Of a stretch of 64,000 nt of DNA, positions 60,480-64,000 are shown piece by piece. This DNA comes from Rhyzopertha dominica (taxonomy: Eukaryota > Arthropoda > Insecta > Coleoptera > Bostrichidae), in the NCBI GenBank assembly GCA_025024175.1, contig QCXZ01000086.1, forward strand, positions 20,054,245-20,118,244. The letters run 5' to 3'. Made by a program: the position numbers and the translations under genes. The notes below the pieces were generated by a model. It ran no database searches. It was given only the letters and a program-made list of their open reading frames with translations, and was not told where the DNA came from. Position 1 is the stretch's first letter. The number at the start of each line of letters is the position of its first letter.

Positions 60480-60935
60480 CGCTATGGTCAAAAGGCTGCT
60501 AAAGGGCCATGTCCGAAAAAAATTAAAATTTCAATTTTTAAAATTCAAAATTGTGAACTTTCAAATTTCAGAAAAAGAAACATTTCAAGGCAAATGGTGT
60601 GGAAATGCTAGGAGGATCTGTTATTCAATTCAGGGAAGCATTTCCTGTCGGTGCGCGTTAAAATTATTAGTTCCAAACGGATGGGCTACCGTCATATAAT
60701 TTTTATGCGAATTTATCACGAATTTTCGAAGATCTTTGTATGTGCCCTCTACGGTCGCCCGCCTTGACTCCCCTGGACTTTTACTTACGTTTCCCCAGTA
60801 AATAACAGTGGAGTTGCTCGACAAGGTAGTACGAACAGCGTTTGCCGAATTAGACAACGATCACATTCGACGAGCCGCAGCCGATGTATTGAAATATGCC
60901 TTCAATAGAAGGAAGGAATGGCATATATTACTAAT
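60480..60935 (+). pseudogene. Tc1/mariner transposase relic (C-terminal part)
   Basis: Across frameshifts I read FQTDGLPSSYNFY (about 60670-60706, matching the FQQDGAPPH catalytic block), RSPALTPLDFYL (60758-60793, matching RSPDLTPLDF) and a helical C-terminus with DHIRRAADVLKYAFNRRKEW (60860-60920). The order and spacing fit, but the N-terminal half is absent and stops intervene. Confidence 0.65.
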
Positions 60936-62158
60936 TAATTTCTTTATTTTGAAGAATGTTAATTAAGTTCTCAAAATTTATTTAAATTCTCTTCATTTTT
61001 TGTGCATTGGCGGCAAATGGTGGATGAAGGCAAGTTCTCTCCGAAAGTTTGTAACATTCTCTGAGAATCTAAAAAAACAAATTTTGTTTACTGCGAAGTG
61101 TTTAGGCCAACTGGATATGAAGAGGTCCTTGTAGTTTTAGAATTTCAGTACTCATTTCGTCCTCTGTGTTGTTATCCTTTGTCAACAAATGCTTATAAAA
61201 CCAAGATATTGTTGGGTAAAAGGAGATGAGTCACCCGTTACGTTTCAACCCCCAAAACTATTTCAGGAGTATCCAGTTACGACAAATATATTATATTTGT
61301 GTAACATAAATCACGGGACATGTGATAGTGATACAACCTGTTACTGCGTTTGGGGGTTGAATGGTTTCGTGGTGCTTCCAGCAAACGTTACGGAAACGTT
61401 ATGGAAGCTAGAAAACATTTCTCGCACGGCCCTCCAGCGCCGTAGTAGGCTGTTGCTTGTTCTTTTTTCAGGACTGTGTATTTCGATGCACAAGCGAGTT
61501 ATTAAATTAGCAGCGAAGGATGCCACGGCCATGAACACGTCTAAAAATACTGGACGCACCTTCCAGAAGTTAATTTCGTGTCTTCGGAAAAAGAGGAATG
61601 TGACGTGTCTATTTTTGCCAGTTCCGTCCACGTGGATGAGGAACGTGTCGAACCAGAAGTCTCTTTCGTTGTCGAAATTCCCATGCAGCTTTTTCCTTTA
61701 GCAAAAAACTCAAAAGTCTGGGGGTGAATTATAAGATTTGGGAACGATTCCAATGATGCAACGCCACGGTGCGTTCACCTTGATATCTGTCGCGCCACCT
61801 AGCGCCGCCCTGACATACCTGAGAGAGTCCAATGACTTACAACAGATGGACAATAATACGGATATAAATACAAGCCCCTCACATACCGTCATCCTTTATA
61901 TTTTTACTTTATTATTTTGTGAACTATTCTCGTGCGTTCTAACATAGCGCACCTTAAATGTCCCATTCATACCGTCGGCAGGCTCGGGAGGCCCGTAAAA
62001 CAAGGTCAAATAGAACGACTCCATTCCGTTGCCGATTTGGGCATAACGACCTCAGTAACAGCCGTAAAAATCTGCTAATTAGAAAACGCGAGACACACAC
62101 ACGGTCGGAAAGTAAAAGGAGAGACAACCCCGTAAAAGTACGCATCTGTCGCGCTTAC
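60936..62158. other. Intron sequence just downstream of exon B
   Basis: It carries a 170-codon plus-strand frame at 61189-61701 that I do not recognise, a GCGCCACCTAGCGCCGCC block at 61792-61809, and otherwise unique sequence. Confidence 0.4.
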
Positions 62159-62283
62159 CATCAGCTCCAGAGCTTTGGTCTCGATCTCGGCCTTGGTGAA
62201 TTTGGCGCGAAAGTCAAGCGGCTGCAAACACGCTTCCATAGTCTTGATCCAGTTTCGCAGGCACTTGACTTCGTGATCGATAT
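62159..62283 (-). CDS. Exon B: spectrin-repeat segment of klarsicht/nesprin-like protein
   Basis: The acceptor is AATCTAG and the donor ATG|GTAAGC on the minus strand. The 125 nt exon begins with two bases that finish the Asp codon opened by exon A. It encodes a helix with EVKCLRNWIKTMEACLQPLD and then KAEIETKALELM, a pattern typical of spectrin/nesprin repeats (W at the core, acidic-Leu heptads). It ends in phase 0. The next exon that continues the repeat in phase 0 is 42 kb away at 19954-19754. Confidence 0.85.
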
Positions 62284-62338
62284 CTAGATTGCAAATTTAC
62301 GTTATTGACGCCTTGTATGGAAGAGCGCGTGACCTCAC

Positions 62339-62537
62339 CTAAGCAAGTTTCTTGTTTGCACCGTCCGCAGTCCGAAGGTCCCAGGATACTCAAAATCGAG
62401 TCCCATTTCGAGTTCAAGTGTGCCAACCTCCAGTTCACCTCCTCGTGCACTTCGGGATACAGCTGCACGAGATGACTAGCTTGTTCGTTGAACAGTTTCC
62501 ATAAGGAGCTCTTTTGTAGAACTGTGCTTCTACAGTG
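62339..62537 (-). CDS. Exon A (first visible): spectrin-repeat segment of klarsicht/nesprin-like protein
   Basis: On the minus strand the exon follows a TTTTTCAG acceptor and ends at a GTGAGG donor. It is 199 nt, starting in phase 0 and leaving one base (G) to complete an Asp codon with exon B. The 66 residues include the stretches VHEEVNWRLAHLNSKWDSI and LWKLFNEQ, a heptad-like helix with the conserved Trp of a spectrin repeat. It is followed by a Cys-rich linker (CGRCKQETC). The intron to exon B is only 55 bp. Upstream exons must exist beyond the right edge or in unread sequence because this exon starts in phase 0 with no Met. Confidence 0.75.
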
Positions 62538-63054
62538 CTGAAAAATTACTTCCTTCAGATGGATTTCTTTCGAGGCCCGTTTACCTAGTGCTGCCTACTC
62601 GTATCGAATAGGTTCGTTATTCAAATACAGCAGAAGGAATAAATAATTCGTATTCGTTTTATTCGCGAACTTGTAAACGAACATTTATATTAGTTTTATT
62701 CGGAAATCAATAATGTATTTGAATAAATTTATTGGGTTTTGAATGCTATTCGCTTCCGGATTTTATTTGTTTTCAAATTTTATGCCTTTTTTAATAACTA
62801 ACAGATATTTGTTTTTAAATAATATCCGTCGTCAAACAAATAATGTTAGTGGCGAAAAACGAAATAAATATGTATTTTATGTAGTTTGGGAGTTTATCCA
62901 CGGCAGCTGCCTTCGTCCTCAACCTTAACCAAAAAGCAACAATAAAACAAATTGAAATCTACAGTAATTATTCCCAGAAATAAGAAATTGCAGTCATAAA
63001 GCAGTTTAAAAAAACAAATGGACTGGGAATGCAGTTAAATAAATTACTTGCCAC
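62538..63054. other. Intron upstream of exon A, nothing recognised
   Basis: AT-rich sequence between exon A and the repeat copy. No further exon with a compatible phase-0 donor was identified before the window ends. Confidence 0.45.
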
Positions 63055-63876
63055 ATCTAACGGATGGGAAGTATTGTATCGCGAAAAAAATTTTCAAAAA
63101 TTTTTATTTGCTCATTCGCTTTAAAATGGCCGAAAACGTAAAAAAACACAATTTGAGCAAAAAATTTCTTGTCTGTGGTTTTGTTTGTGGACACGATAAC
63201 TTTCGAAAGACTTAATATATGAACTTCAAATTAGGCACACGTATCGATCACAACTACCCAAAGCGACCTATTGCTTTTGTGGTAAGTAGGGTATCAGGAA
63301 GGGGGCGAAATTTTTGCAAATTTTTATTTTTTTATTTTTTTTTCGTTTCAGTATGTGATTAGTAGTATAACTGCGAGTATTATTCGCCCTTATAAATTTT
63401 CGGTGCAGCAAATTGTTAAAAGATATTAGCAAAAGAGCGTCACTTAAACAAAACGGTTTTTCCTAAATATCTCCGAATATATTTAATATATTCAAAAAAT
63501 GAAAATACCATCAGATAAAAAATAAAATTTCTCACAAAAAGTGTGACATTTTCGAAATATTTCCAAAAAACATATTTTGGTCCCCGTTCGTATGATTTTT
63601 TTTAAATTTTGGTATTATATAGGAAATCAAATTTCTGATTGGAAAGCACCTTAAATTTTTTTGTTAAGTTAATACTTTTCGAGTTATTTGGAAAAAATAG
63701 ATTTTAAAATTTATGTATTTTTGCTAATATCACGAGGGCCGTGTGTCTTAAAAAATGTGTAGAGAGAAAAATGCTCAAAACCTGATTACTAATCGTATAG
63801 TATAAGAAATAAAAACGTAATTGTCATTTTGACAATTTGATGTGGAAGTATTGATTCCATTTGCAGCGGTTTTTTG
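63055..63876 (-). repeat. Unclassified ~830 bp interspersed repeat, copy 3
   Basis: Reverse-oriented relative to the copies at 4525 and 14762. It runs from GATGGGAAGTATTGTATCGC (3' end) to TTTGCAGCGGTTTTTTGC (5' end). It is nearly full length. All the conserved blocks recur, including CTACCCAAAGCGACCTATTG. Confidence 0.75.
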
Positions 63877-63937
63877 CGCATGCATTACCCAGTGTAAAGT
63901 TTACGAAAGCGTAGTAGGGCCACGTACATTTTTATTC

Positions 63938-64000
63938 GCTACAAAGTATGGAACCAGCAGGATTTCGGGTTCTATTCGACCGATTTTTCAAATTGTGAAT
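63938..64000 (+). mobile_element. Start of another long-TIR mariner copy (cut by window edge)
   Basis: CTACAAAGTATGGAACCAGC and then TTCTATTCGACCGATTTTTC match the reverse complement of the right terminus of the element at 49757-51777. This is the outer TIR of a further copy that continues beyond the window. Confidence 0.7.

Larger units (their letters stand above)
1..62537 (-). other. Visible part of one host gene: spectrin-repeat protein, nesprin/klarsicht-like
   Basis: Seven minus-strand exons join without a phase conflict and total 1760 coding nt (about 586 residues). Phases at the junctions are 1, 0, 0, 0, 2 and 2, and each pair of flanking half-codons completes a sense codon. The N-terminal half has Trp- and Leu-rich helices typical of spectrin repeats; the rest is acidic and Ser-rich. 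Insect Klarsicht and Msp300 are KASH proteins that link nuclei to the cytoskeleton. The serine-rich tail following few spectrin repeats makes me favour Klarsicht, but that is family inference and no KASH segment is inside the window. Start codon and C-terminus lie outside. The introns are full of transposons. Confidence 0.7.

Noticed and set aside
61189..61701. 170-codon plus-strand frame as a gene
   Set aside because: No motif recognised, no splice context or codon signal I could judge, and an overlapping minus-strand frame of 96 codons is equally plausible. Left unassigned.

Overview
This is arthropod, almost certainly insect, nuclear DNA. It is AT-rich, has short introns (52, 55 and 87 bp) beside giant ones, and is crowded with Ty3/Gypsy, Tc1/mariner and other transposon remains. 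A few single N bases are present. I cannot name the species from sequence alone.

One host gene is visible and it spans nearly the whole window on the minus strand. Seven exons form a chain in which every splice phase agrees: 62537-62339, 62283-62159, 19954-19754, 3660-3544, 3491-3340, 3252-2629 and 342-1, the last running off the left edge. The first three encode spectrin-repeat-like helices. The later ones encode an acidic, serine-rich, low-complexity region. This fits a nesprin/klarsicht-type nuclear-envelope linker; klarsicht is my best guess. The 5' exons and the C-terminal part, where a KASH anchor would lie, are outside the window.

Most of the remaining sequence is two introns. The 16 kb intron (3661-19753) holds AT-rich sequence, copies of an unclassified ~830 bp repeat, a foldback element, a candidate hAT-like element and a tandem repeat. 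The 42 kb intron (19955-62158) holds a complete, very young Ty3/Gypsy element (21136-29392) on the opposite strand. It has near-identical LTRs, gag, a gag/pol slippery heptamer and an intact pol, but no recognisable env. The same intron holds several decayed Tc1/mariner transposases, a long-TIR mariner relic with a nested LINE-like tail and its deletion derivative, a decayed DDE transposase, and a 192 bp dimeric satellite with heat-shock-element-like motifs (37.7-38.6 kb, related copies near 46.3-47.1 kb). There is also a CpG-rich island (57.36-57.76 kb) that could be an internal promoter.

Hammerhead-ribozyme-like cores recur at about 0.5, 1.8 and 60.1 kb, with a weaker one at 40.6 kb. The region from 63.05 kb to the end is another copy of the unclassified repeat followed by the start of another long-TIR mariner copy. 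I see no rRNA, CRISPR array or convincing functional tRNA gene.
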